A DNA stretch of 64,000 nt. Source: Flammula alnicola. Its lineage: Eukaryota; Basidiomycota; Agaricomycetes; Agaricales; Strophariaceae. The stretch is taken from positions 1 to 64,000 of the forward strand of contig JADNRV010000012.1 of NCBI GenBank assembly GCA_015499995.1, read 5' to 3'. Made by a program: the position numbers and the translations under genes. Under the pieces are notes generated by a model, which saw only the letters and a list, made by a program, of their open reading frames with translations, searched no databases and was not told the DNA's origin. Shown in pieces: positions 45,501-56,912 of the stretch; position 1 is the stretch's first letter; each line of letters begins with the position of its first letter.

Positions 45501-45891
45501 TTTTTCTTCCGGCGACTAACGTTGCTTACTATTCTTTCGGCATCCTTGACCTTCCTGCTTCACCGAAATAAGATCTTTGTCTTCTTTGTCAACTATACAC
45601 ATACAACAACAGCCCCAGTCCAGCCCGTACGCACATTCCGCACTTGCTCCCTTGCACAATATCCCAGGTCCACATTCTTTCGTCCAGCTTATATCCGTTC
45701 TAGCGTTAGCAAATTTGAAACCCTCTCTCCGCATTCTACCGCCTTATTATATTTGAATCAGTCCTTGCTCCTACATACCACACAACCACCTTGTTCACAA
45801 AAGCCTCTTTTATTTGTTTTTCTTCTTCTTTTGTTCTCGTGCTTTCCATTACTTTTCTTAACTCGACGCCATTCTTTGCCACGAGTTTTCG
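42566..45891. other. Long intergenic region and pyrimidine-rich leader
   Basis: No gene seen over 3.3 kb. It includes a GCC trinucleotide run near 43694, an (AC)n run near 44980 and a strongly C/T-rich stretch from about 45190 to 45890 that probably forms the promoter and long 5' leader of the RNA-binding protein gene. The open frames at 42742-43242 and 45327-46040 look like chance frames in biased sequence. Confidence 0.5.
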
Positions 45892-48800
45892 ATGTCGGGA
45901 GGAAAACGGTCGCCGCCGTCTGTGCAATCTACGCCCAAACCGACCCTTTCGCCAAATCACAATCACAATCACACGCTCACTCAGGGACGCGCGCTTTCTT
46001 CTCGCCTGCAACCTACCAACACCCACAGCTCGCACTCTAATTCCAATCTCAGTTACAGGCTAGATATGTCCCTCCCGCCTTCCCCTCCCGCTGACCTCCC
46101 CAGCGCCACCCATGCCGACGGGAATATCAAGCGCGGTACCGGCGGTGGCGGAGGGCAACCTGCGACCGCAGCCCCCGCCAGCCCTGGGCCGAGGAAAATC
46201 GCCGCGAGCCTAACCACACCGTCGTTCGCTACCGTTGTTTCCTCCTCGAACCCCGCGCGGGTTTCAGCGAGAACGCCTTTGTCTACTACGCCTTTTTCGT
46301 CTTTACAGCAACAGCAACCTGAACATGCACAGTCTTCTGCGTCCCAGGTTTCTCTAGAGTTTTCTAACAATACCAGTATTCTCGATGGTGGGGACGGTAT
46401 AATGGGCGGTAACATGCCTACAGCCGCTCCTGCTAGCAACTCGCCCAACGTTGCACAATCCTCCAGTCGATCTGGGTCTTTGTCTTCTTCGCCCAAATAC
46501 CAGTCTTCATTCTCTAGTCCCTCCGTATTTATGGATGAAGACAATAGTAACATCAGCCTCGGCAGCAGCAGCGGTGGCAATTCTGCCAGCACCGATAACG
46601 CGAGACAGGAACAGGACCAGGAAGGCGAACTTGAAGACAGCGAGTCTTCTGACGTCGAAATTTACCTCAACACGCGCGAGTTGCATGATTCTGCGGCGCG
46701 CATGCATGTTCTTGTTGGTACCGGTAAGCGGCATATTTCACGTCTGCTCCCTTGTTGAAATGCCCATCAATCATTCATGCATCTGGATGCTAATGTCGGC
46801 GGTCTGAATGCTTGCATAATACCTCTAGCTTTTCATCTGCATACGTTTCTTGTTCCATTCTTCCACCCTCTCTTCTTTTTTTGTGCACCGCGTTACCTCT
46901 CTTTTTTCGCGGTGTATGTCGCTGCTTTTAGAGCGAATTCTCGCGTCATTTCGCGTTTATTTGCTTCGTATTTATCGCTATTGCTTCTATGAGGCTTTTT
47001 GACGCGCATATATTCATGGATTCAAGCTTATCTTCGTCTTTTGGCCCAGGTGACGCGCGTTCCGGTCAGAATTCGACCCCTGTCCGCGCTCCATCTCAAA
47101 CGCTGAACCAGAATCAAGCGTCGAACGAGTCCCCCATCATCCCTGCGTCAGTGCATTTCCAGGAGAAGCAGGGGAATACCATCTCCGCGCCTAACTCGAG
47201 TTCCATGGGCTTTGACCTCCGGGTTGGATCCACAGATTCCAATGGTACAAAGACCTTTTCTCCTCTACCACTTTCCTTGTCTTTTTCTTCCTCGCCTTCT
47301 TCTCAACTTCACGCGCAACAAGAGCCACACGGAGCCACCCAGATAGGTCAAGCCAAATCTCCGCAACTTCCGCCCACTCCAGTACATGCCACTATACCCC
47401 TTCCCCAAGTTGATGAGTACGACAATAGCCAAGACGTGGACGCGCATCAGCTCCAGAGACTCCACCAGCATGAGCAGATGCATGGTCATTCACAACCAAC
47501 CATGCATGAAAGCGCGATCGATCTTTCCGGTCTAACGATCGGTGGCATTTCTGCCGTTCCATTGCACGATGCCGCTAGGAGGGAGCCACAGCCGTACCAG
47601 CAACAGTCGCTTACAATACCGACTTCACAATCTCAGCCTTTACTTTCGGTCAACACATCTTTCGATTCCAATGGGCCTATTAGTCCGTCGCCTTCGTCGG
47701 GGTTTCCTACCTCCATGTCTGACTCTGCCATGGGTGGGGTGGGGCAGAAGACGCCGAATGTTTATATCAATGGCTTGCCTCCTCATTTCCCGGAGGACCA
47801 GCTGTTCGCGCTTGCGTCTCCGTTTGGAGATATTAGGAGCGTTCGGACGTTCACGAGGCATGTGAGAGATAGTGAGAGTGGATATGGATTCGTTTTGTGA
47901 GTTCTTCTACTTTTTTTTGTTTTGCCGAAAGTTGGTGCTGATTAAGGGGGTTATGGTCCTTAGGTTCGAAACGGTCGAGGCGGCGGAGAGGTGTATTATT
48001 TCGCTGAGGCGGTATAGGAACTTGCATCCTACTTTCTCGAAGGTACTTTATTTTGACTTTCTTTCCGTGTTTTTGTATCTTATCATACCTTCCGTTATAT
48101 TCGTGTAGCAAATCCATAAGATCCCAGGAACCACGTACGCCCAAGGTGCGATGGTCCCCTCCTCGACATCATCATGGGATGAACAAGGCCTTGGTTCAGG
48201 ATCAAGCTCGGCTGGGGGTGACTCCGGTGACTCCTTGGGAGCGGAAGCGTCATTCAAGGCCAAGATGGAGAGCTTACAGGATCCGACGAGCACGAATCTT
48301 TACATGGAAGGGTGCGTTTTCGTTCTGGTGTTCAACTGGTGATGGGGCACCTGATGCTGATTCTTCTATTATTTAGGCTTCCGTTGAGTATCGATGAACC
48401 TGTAGGTTGTTTGTATGTGATTGCCGGAGTTCAGCTGAGATCCTTTTTTCCTTTTCTTTTTATTATTACTTTTAGACCCTAGCTGCACTGGTATCTCCAC
48501 ACCGGATAAGCAGCAGCCGATTCTTCCAGACGAGGTTGAGTAATCCCCCGAGGATCATTGCGTTCGTTCGGTATGTCCTTGGTCGCTCTAGGCTATCCTT
48601 TGTTCCGCCTGTGATATCCTTTTGCTGATATGATTTGTGTTGTGAAGGTTGGAGACTAGAGTTGGCGCCGAGGAGATCATCGAACGCCTGCATGGACGTA
48701 TGGTCCGAGGGTGGAATGACACCGGAAGTAGGATATCAGTTCGCTTTGCCGATACTAGCGAGCAGCGTGAATTGAGGGTACGTTAGTCATATTTTCACCG

Positions 48801-50761
48801 TTTGGAGTAATATGTGTTCTGATGAACTTTTTTTTTATCGTACGTTTTAGAGGACGGAACGCTCCACTCAAGAAGGCGACGGCTCTCCGGCCCGGCTTAC
48901 CATCGCCCAAGCCGCGTTGTTGAACCTCCGAGGACAGGAGTTGAGGCCCACCAGTGCTGGGCCTGTTATCCATGCTCATGGAGCTGGAGTCGGTGCTGGA
49001 CGCATACCCTCGACGTCAAGCAGAGGATTTAGCACCTCGATCTCGGCGCCTGATTTTGCGTCGAATGCCCATGTCGCTCCGGGGCCTAGTGGCCTGGAGG
49101 TGGACTATTCACTTGCGCCTACACGCGGTGGGATGAGCGGTCCTGTCTCGAGGTCGAGGTCGCCTTATCAGGGACAGCAAGGCCAAGGTTATCAGCAGCA
49201 AGAGCCCTATTCGAATCGTGGGCTTGGACAGACGCCTCCGCCTATGGATCCTGCTATGGCTGCTCTTCTCAATTCGCTCAACAACAGCAGTGTTCCTTAC
49301 CAGGGTGCGACAGGAGGGTATGACGAGCCCGTTGGTGGAGAGTTGGACTACAATATGCAGAACCTGCGGGGCATGGGTCTTGGACATGGACCGCAGCCGC
49401 AGGGTTATCACCAGCACCTCTCGACTAGCCAGAGCATGGACAACATCCATCAGTATGCGCGTACTGCACCTGCGTACACCCGGTCTGGGTACACCGCCAC
49501 GGAGGAGTACATCATGCGTGCTCATGCAGAGTCGGCGGCACTCGCGCATACGCAGGCTCAGCAGCAACATCAGCAGCAGCAAGCTGAGCGCCGAAGGCCG
49601 GCGCCCCTGGACTTGAGGAGGCGGAGAGGGGAGGAGGTCCAGGACGATACGGGCGCCGCGAATATTGCCTTGGGCGTTCGTGGGTACCGTGCGCAGGCCT
49701 CGATTGGCCGTGTCGGACAGGGGTTGATATCTCCCCCGATGTCTTCGTCTTCGATGGGCTCGTTGACGTCGCCGATGATGGGAGGTATGGGCGGTGGGCT
49801 CAGCGAAGAGGATTTCCACGCGTCAGCTGCGGCTATGAGGAATGACTTTAGGCAGCAGTTGAGGTCGTTGAGCTCTGGAGAGAATGGGGACGGAGACGCC
49901 AACAGGACTGTAGGTAGCGCCGCGTATACGAGGCATAATCCCCATGTCCACCCTGCGCATGTGAATGCTCGTCTTTCTCGTGATGCTGCTCCTCCGTCAT
50001 CAACTTCGCCCTATCAGCAGCAGATCCAGTATTCGCCTATGACAATCATGTCTCCTTCGCTCCCTTCTGCTCCTTCGAACAAGGACTCTCCGAACTTGAA
50101 CGATCCTATCAGTTATCAACATGCCGCGGCACATATGCGATCGACCACGCTTCCTCAGCACCGGTCTTCATCTATTCGGGACGGTCAGCAGCAGACGCAT
50201 CATGGGCATGGACGGGGACATTATCAGCACAGCAGCATGAGTATGCCTGCTCAGAACCTGAGGACTCCACAGCACGCTAGTGCTGCTATTTTGGGAGGTC
50301 CCGGAGGTATTGAGGGTGTGAATGGCGGCGGCGGTACCATTTACGAGAGTGACGCGCAGGAACTCGAGGAACGTCAGCGTCAGAGTCAACAGCAGCAACA
50401 GAGGGCAGATTCCGGCATGAATGCGATGGGGGGCAATAACGGGAACAACGTTATCGCCTCCAACGCCTCCAGCAACGCCTCCTCGCAGTTGAATGCGCCG
50501 AAGTCGCACTACTCGAGTTCGCCCAGCATCTTTGGCGATATGGAGCCTTCGTCGTCGTCACCGTCCCTTATCTCGCCTACGCTGACGTACTCGAGTCAGA
50601 CGCCGTCGACTCTTAGCCCTGCGACGCCGTTCTTTGGGTCGTTCAATAGCCAGACAGAAGGGTTTGAGAAGGGACCTAATGGTGCACCTGGGATAGAGCA
50701 GCATCAGCAGAAGAAACAATCTTCGGGGACGATGAATCCTAGTTCGCTGAGGAGTCAATGA
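45892..50761 (+). CDS. Large RNA-binding protein with two RRMs and low-complexity flanks
   Basis: Exons 45892-46723, 47050-47896, 47964-48042, 48109-48311, 48377-48401, 48476-48570, 48648-48777 and 48851-50761 give 1373 aa. Residues 1 to about 510 are disordered and rich in Ser, Pro and Asn with an SPNHNHNHT stretch near the start. RRM1 (about 512-590) has RNP2 VYINGL and RNP1 GYGFVLFE. RRM2 (about 645-730) has NLYMEGL and IIAFVRLE. The last about 620 residues are Gln-, Ser- and Gly-rich with CAG-type repeats. The pairing of two RRMs split by a Ser/Gly-rich linker, with poly-Gln flanks, recalls the RBMS/MSSP and fungal Scw1/Whi3-like mRNA regulators. Such proteins bind mRNA 3' regions in the cytoplasm and can form granules; this assignment is tentative. 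The start is the first ATG after the C/T-rich leader. Exon 5 is only 25 nt. Confidence 0.88.
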
Positions 50762-52705
50762 GTGCTTTTTGGGTGTTGCTCTTCGTTGGAGCTGGTGAGT
50801 TACGATGTTTTAATGGTTTCGAGATTAGGACTGATTCATCCTTTTTTTTGGGTAGGCTTCCTCTTGCTGTCGGTCCTCGTCACCCTATTCCTCAGCTATC
50901 CTCTGTCGCCCACCTCGTCTAGCGTCATCCATCTCATGCTGACCATGACCCTACTTTGACCGTAATCCTTCTGTTCTTTCTGAAGTTCTCATTCACTAGC
51001 CTATTGTTAAACGCTTGTTTCTGTTCTGTCTCTTCCTTTTCCGGTAGTCCCTATTCCTATTCCTTCGCTCATCATTTCATCAGCACACTCCCTCGCGTTA
51101 CATCTTCCTTGTTTTTCCAGTCACTCGCTCCTTCCCTATTTCCCTCGTTTATTGTCTTTCGATTCTCAGTCTCTGGGCCGCAGCTTCTATTACTACTTTC
51201 TACGCTTTCTATCGATATCAGTAACCTTCTGTCAACCTAGATTACATCCCATAAGTACATGTAGACACGAAAGACCTCTAGCGGTTACAACCCCCCTTTT
51301 TTATGTACTGTATTTATACTAGTAAGCCAAGTTCCCCCTGTGAATACAGAATAATATTTGTTGTGCGTCATTGTCTTGTAGGATTGGGAATTTTGAAATT
51401 TCAAGGTTTTAGGAACGATATCGCGGTCAACTGATCACCATACTATGGTGAGTTACTGGTCGACTTCACCGACACCAAGGGCTTCTTACAGACAATATGT
51501 AGACAACCACCTACGTACTTGTCGTATGTTAGTCTTCGCAAAACCGACTGCTTCCTAAGGGGGACCTCGTCAGTATAATACACTCGTCCTCCGATATCGA
51601 TGTTGAACTTCAGTAGCTTTGTTTATTATATTCATTATTTGAGGCGGACTAACTATTTAGCCATCGTGTTGTACGTCAGACATGGCTGTGCAGTAGAGAC
51701 GCTCTTTCCAACTTCCAACCTTTCGCCAAGTTGTGATTTAAGTGATTTCCAATTGATTTCTGTGTCTCTTTGGGGTCAGTCAGGGCGCGTGCATCCACAC
51801 GTTCGCCGCCCGGCGCCAGTTCATCCCCGCCTCACATGTCCACCTTGCACCTGACAGCATTGAACAAACTGTGTTTTCTTAGGTTTTCAATTGTGGATTC
51901 GCGCCTTGCTTCCAATCAGCCTCGAGGCTCGAACCTTTGCAATCCAGGTGCTTCAGGCATGTCCGCAGAGCCGGATCATGGCCGGCAGAAATCTCCACGT
52001 TCGCAACTCCGCCGAAAAATGCATGGCGATTCGAAGAATTCGGTCGAGAGACCGTAAGGAAGCTTCGATGCAAAGTCAGATGCGTTCAAGTTTTCTACTC
52101 CCAATTCCTCCAGGATGATTGTACTTAGACTAGGTATGGCCTCTCGAGAGTGTTGCCTCTGAGACACAGCGATCATAACTTTTTTTTTCTACGAAAAGGG
52201 TCCGGGGGAGGTTGCGGCTCAGCCACGCGGTGTGTCGCATGTCAGATCGACTTCTTTTCGCCGACATATGTACATCGAGAAAGAAGACTGCCAAAATTGA
52301 AGTGCATCACATCGTACTTATAGACGAAGTTGGAAGTTGTCTTTGCTAGTCGCGTTTTGGTCGTGTTTACCTCTCTCCGGACTGCGACCACCTCCGACTC
52401 GGAAACGATATCAGGAAAGGCGCTCAAGTCACCTTTCTCGCCTTCTCTATCAACAGGTAGCTTAATTCATAAGTACAGCTGCTGATTCCAGTGCTGGTTG
52501 TCACTACTTATCATATTTCATTCAACAGTCTATCATTTTACCTGTGTGGCTTACCCCTGGGTCAGCGCCGCTATTTGACGAGACACTCTTGCCTCTGTGC
52601 ACACGACGACGTTCACCCTCTTCTCTCAGCCAGACTCGCATCTTCTTTCACTCTTGGGACTCCGTTTGCATCCCTCTGGATGAACTCTTGGGTGGGAGAT
52701 CTTCC
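50762..52705. other. Intergenic, no gene seen
   Basis: Starts with the T/C-rich 3' flank of the RNA-binding protein gene. The part from about 51300 to 52700 has short frames without family resemblance. Confidence 0.45.
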
Positions 52706-54789
52706 ATGGAAAGCTTTAGGAGGATGGCGTCAGATGTGACATTGGAGGACCTCAAGTCGATGTATGTAACTCACATTTCTTTCGAAAAATTTGTTCTCCC
52801 GCGAATGTCGTATGACTGCCATCCGGGTATCTGAGTCCTGACGCCTTCACTTCTCTTCCTTTCAATTGCAGGCGCGTCAACCATTATTTGACTCTTGTGT
52901 CCATCTGTGCGTTGGAGTTCACTATTATCTTTCTTTGAACGCCTCTCATGAATTGCATAGCCATCCTTATCTACGAATACTGTGTGACCTTCGCCGCAGA
53001 GGTCGATCGGTTCTGGAATGTTGGTCGGTTGAACTGGGCCTCGGGATTCTTCTATCTCAACCGATACATGGTTCTGTTCGGACACGCTCCCATCATGATG
53101 CAGTATTTCTGGTCGACGTCTAATCCTGACAAAGTGCAAGTGAGTGTGTTTCTTCCGAGACTAGGGTTACCAAGTACTATCTGCATACCAGCATGGACTA
53201 GATGCTGATTCTTTCGTCTCCTAGATGTTAGTATCGTCCCCCGTGCTCCGTAAATTGCGTGAAACGCGAATAAAATGCGATATCTAATTATGACCGTATC
53301 TATTACTATAGCTGTCACCAACTGCAGTCGTATCATCAATATCTGGCAATAGTGATCCAGGTCGTCGTTGCATGTACGTTCGTCTGTAATTCTCGATGAT
53401 GCTAGGCTGATTCCTTGATGATCTCTGCTTCAGGTATGCTAATAATGCGAATGTACGCTCTGTATGAACGCAGTCGAAGGATTCTGGCATTGCACATTGG
53501 CGTCGCATTAACCGTCGTGGGAATTGGCTGTGTAAGTTCCGCATCAACCATTCCTATCGCAACTCCCTCTTCATATTATTATAACCACTGGACTAACCAT
53601 CTATCTCAATCGCTTTATGGATGCTTATTCGCTTTCTTTTTTCTTTTCGCGCGTTTTACACGCTCCCTCAGTGGGCTGTACTTGGCGGGAAGTCTCAAGA
53701 GCCTCCAGATCTCCTTGTTCCCATAGGGTGCGCTTCTTCTTTGACACATGATCAGTACGTTTTTGCTCGTTCTTTTCGTGTCCAAAGGGATTCTCATCAC
53801 GGAACCATATTCTTTGTGCAGAGCCATACGTGCGTCGAATTTCACTCATTTGGAGATCGCTGTTTGTAAAGCGCTGATTAATTTCCCTTGTTCCTTTATT
53901 CGATACAGGCATGGGAGCAGCGTGGGCCGGGATGCTCTTCTTTGACTCCTTGGTCTTCGGAATGACTCTATACAAGTCTCTCTCGCTTCCACGGATTACT
54001 GGGACCAATCTATTAACAGTATTGCTGAGAGATGGTGAGCATTTTCTTTCGCGTTTCGGTCGTCTTCCGTATAGTTTTGGTGTCGACGAATCCTGACAGT
54101 GTTATGTTTGGGATAGGTACCATATATTTTGCGTCAGTAATTCCCTCCCCCGACTGGGTTGATATTTGACGAAATCGGCGATAATAACAGAGTGATGATG
54201 GCATCTAATTTGGCCAATATTCTAACTTTTTTGGTACGAAATATCTGCTCTTCATCATTAAGATCAGTGATGGTTGCTGATGATTCTACTCCTATTCTTT
54301 CATAGTTCGGCGGCGTGAGTAGTCTATAAAATTTCCCATCATGCATATGGCAAGCGTGTAGACATGGATCGCTGATATCTTGATTTCGAAACCGCAGCCG
54401 CTCACGAGAGGTGTAGCGACAACTTTCACCAACGTGTAAGTCTTACTTTACATTTCTCTAAGCAAATATTAAAGGAACGCATCAACTCTAGTATATCTTC
54501 TATAATGATCTCACGGCTCATGCTAAATCTACGCGATCCCTCCCTTGTCCCTGGCTCTGGCCGAAAACGTAGCTCATATCTAACGACCGAAAATTTGACG
54601 TATCCGAATCTTACCTTCGTTGTTCCGCAATATTCGACGCAATATTCCGATGCAGGAGGAATCATGCCCCCTCCAGGTCGGGCTCGTGCTGTATACCACT
54701 ACCTAGCCACCGGGTCTAGCCGAAGTACGTTCTCCGTGATGCGTCATTTATTTCGTGATACTTACTTTACCATTCGAATCAGAAAATGA
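52706..54789 (+). CDS. DUF6533 multi-pass membrane protein (copy 2)
   Basis: Thirteen exons (52706-52761, 52872-52906, 52961-53139, 53328-53373, 53434-53531, 53672-53754, 53822-53829, 53909-54034, 54117-54132, 54191-54233, 54306-54314, 54398-54435, 54492-54789) give 344 aa; a second in-frame ATG at 52724 is possible. Family motifs: VNHYLTLVS, EYCVTFAAEVDRFW, NRYMVLFG, YHQYLAIVIQVVV, RMYALYERS, NLANILTFL and SRLMLNLRDP. The 8-nt exon AGCCATAC and the 9-nt exon TTCGGCGGC fall at the same positions and phases as AGCCATTC and CTCGCGGGA in copy 1, and the 98-, 16-, 43- and 38-nt exons are equal in both. It lacks one intron that copy 1 has in the EVEYLW region. The C-terminal tail is unrelated to that of copy 1. 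Function unknown. Confidence 0.86.
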
Positions 54790-55204
54790 CTCTGACATAG
54801 AACTTGTTACTTTGCAAAATTCCCATGTTTGACTTGGGCTGTTGGACTTACTTTTATTAGAATAGTGTATTGTAATATTCTTGTAGTTCAGTCTGTAGCG
54901 ATAATATGTAGGCTTTGTAGTGTATCACTTGCGCGCGACGAGTTGTAAAGCCGTCAAGATTGTATCAGTCCCGAGCCTTAATTTTATGTTTTAAGTTATC
55001 CATAATTGTTTTGAAACATTTTGAGCTTCTTCGCAATGATGTCGATGGGGAAAGCTGTGAACGACCAAGTTAGAGGAGACGCGTCGTAACGCGACGCGTC
55101 TCGTTGATTATTATCACGTGCCAATCACGTACCGTCACGTCTTGTCACGCTAATTATTGTCACGTTGCAGGAACCAAAAACTCCTCTACAAACCGCGAGG
55201 GACG
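54790..55204. other. Intergenic with CACGT-rich promoter
   Basis: No gene seen. Just before the next gene, several TCACG/CACGT motifs cluster between about 55114 and 55165, together with ACGCGTC-type sequence at 55079-55102. These could be binding sites for bHLH/bZIP-type or MBF-type (ACGCGT) regulators; this is inference. Confidence 0.4.
55079..55165 (+). promoter_or_regulatory. Cluster of ACGCG and TCACGT-type motifs before the acidic protein gene
   Basis: GACGCGTCGTAACGCGACGCGTC is an inverted array of ACGCGT-like cores (here broken for length: GACGCGTCG and CGACGCGTC). It is followed by TATCACGTG, ATCACGTAC, GTCACGTC, GTCACGC and GTCACGTTG within 60 bases. The ATG follows at 55205. ACGCGT is the known MBF core of fungal G1/S genes and CACGTG an E-box; regulation by either is not shown. 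Confidence 0.5.
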
Positions 55205-56223
55205 ATGGCGATGCAATCCTCGAGTCCTACATATAACTACCCTGCGACGCCCTCCGGTACTAGAAACCCTCTGCAGTACAGGCCACTTAATTCCTCGCCT
55301 TTGGTAACATCGCCTGGAAGTCCGAAAATGTCATCGCCTGTGGCTGCTGCTCAAGCGCGTCGCAAGTCTCAATACAAAGCCCGTGTACCCTCTACGCCGA
55401 CGTCGACGCGTAATCCTGCTCGACGACTTTTCAGTGCTGGTGATAGTGGGATGACGTATTCTGTTGGATCTGTGGAGGGCGACCCACAGAAAGTTTTCCT
55501 CAGAAATCGGTTCAAAGCACGATGTTTCGAGAGGGCAGTGAAGGCCAGAGACAAAGCCATCCGCGGAAAGAGGTCTGCAAGCATGATCGAACCTAGCAGT
55601 GACGACTATCAAATGGATGACGAGGAAGAAGAAGGCGACGAGGATATCATGCAGGATGAGGTCTGTACCCCCACCTCTCGGAAATATACATGACCAATAC
55701 TAAATATTGTCCATCCTTTTAGCTTTTTCGCAGAATCATGGCGAATACGAACAGGAAACAAAGCTACTCGTTCAAGGTATCTTATGCTCAGGAGGTTGGG
55801 TCTTCTTTTGACCCGGACATTGAAGATGTAAATTCTTGGGAACAAGAGCTGGCAGGTTAGTACCCTTTTTTAAGTTTTCATCTCCCTCAAGGGCGCTTAG
55901 GGTGAAATTTTTCGCGTTCTCTAGCTTCTAACTTTGCCGATTACCATGGCGCATCGATGCCAATTGCTTCGACCTCGGCGAGTGCTCCTCCTTCGGAACT
56001 GCATTGGCTAGAGGAGGAAGAGCCAGAGGAGCTTACGCCGGTTGATCTTGACGACGAAGAGCTTGAGGCATATGCTGAAGAATGCGCGCAGAGAGCAGCG
56101 TTAGCGGACTTTGAGGATATTCCGGCTGACGAACTATTTTATTGGAACGAAGAAGAGGAACTCGGAACTCCAACTTTGACGCCGACCGCGGGACAACACG
56201 ACGACATAATGGATATGTCCTGA
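55205..56223 (+). CDS. Acidic protein of unknown function
   Basis: Exons 55205-55660, 55723-55855 and 55925-56223 give 295 aa. The first about 70 residues are Ser/Pro/Thr-rich with several SPGSP and TPTSTR sites. A basic, conserved-looking block follows (FLRNRFKARCFERAVKAR), then an acidic run (DDEEEEGDEDIMQDE), a second block (SYSFKVSYAQEVGSSFDPD) and a Glu/Asp-rich C-terminal third with FEDIPADELFYW. No membrane segment or signal peptide. The mix of SP/TP sites, a basic helix and acidic tails suggests a nuclear or cell-cycle-regulated protein, and the promoter carries ACGCGT cores, but I do not recognise the family. Start: the first ATG in frame; a second ATG follows two codons later. Confidence 0.75.
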
Positions 56224-56912
56224 TTTCGACTTTTCTATTTTGACCTTTCTTATCATACTGGTTCTCCCCATACTGATTCATTACCCAACGCACATCACTA
56301 TTTTGTCATTGTTATTTGTAACATTATTCGATTTATTGCTCTGAAATGCTTTGAATGTTTTATAGATCTGTTTATTTCTTGAGCGCTCAGTACTTGGCAC
56401 GCTCAATACTCACGGTGCCCAATGACCTGCCCTATTCGTGTTTGTTCGGAAGAAATATACCAAACAACGGAAGAATTTTCTTTGATTCTCCCTACCAGCA
56501 CTGTCTCGAGCCCACCTGTTTCCGAGAAAACGACTGCAAGATACGGCTATGCACGGCGAGGGCTGCATACAACATAGCACATTCGGAGCCTTCTCGGAAC
56601 GGCACAGGCATTTAAAGTTGCAGATATCCTTCGCATCGGTGACGGCACTGTCATGTTCTCGATACCTCTATTTTTGCTCCCAAGTAACTCCACATCCAGT
56701 GATTTCTGGAGTTTTTAGTAAGTCAAAGTATTCAAGTTCTGCTGGCAGACTCGTACACGTGGCCTCCGACCTTTGACTTCTTATGGTGATAGGCCAAAAT
56801 ATCTTGAGAAACTCTCACAAACAGTCCGATGCTTCTCTTAAAGCTTGCTGACAATGACGGTTGAAACGTTGAGTGGAGGACTCTGCTCGTACTTCCAAGT
56901 TCTTGACGCACC
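56224..56912. other. Intergenic, no gene seen
   Basis: Between two plus-strand genes; presumably the 3' flank of one and the promoter of the next. No repeats noted. Confidence 0.4.

Noticed and set aside
45327..46040. Open frame of 237 codons overlapping the start of the RRM gene
   Set aside because: Lies in the pyrimidine-rich leader and overlaps the true coding exon in another frame; no recognisable domain.
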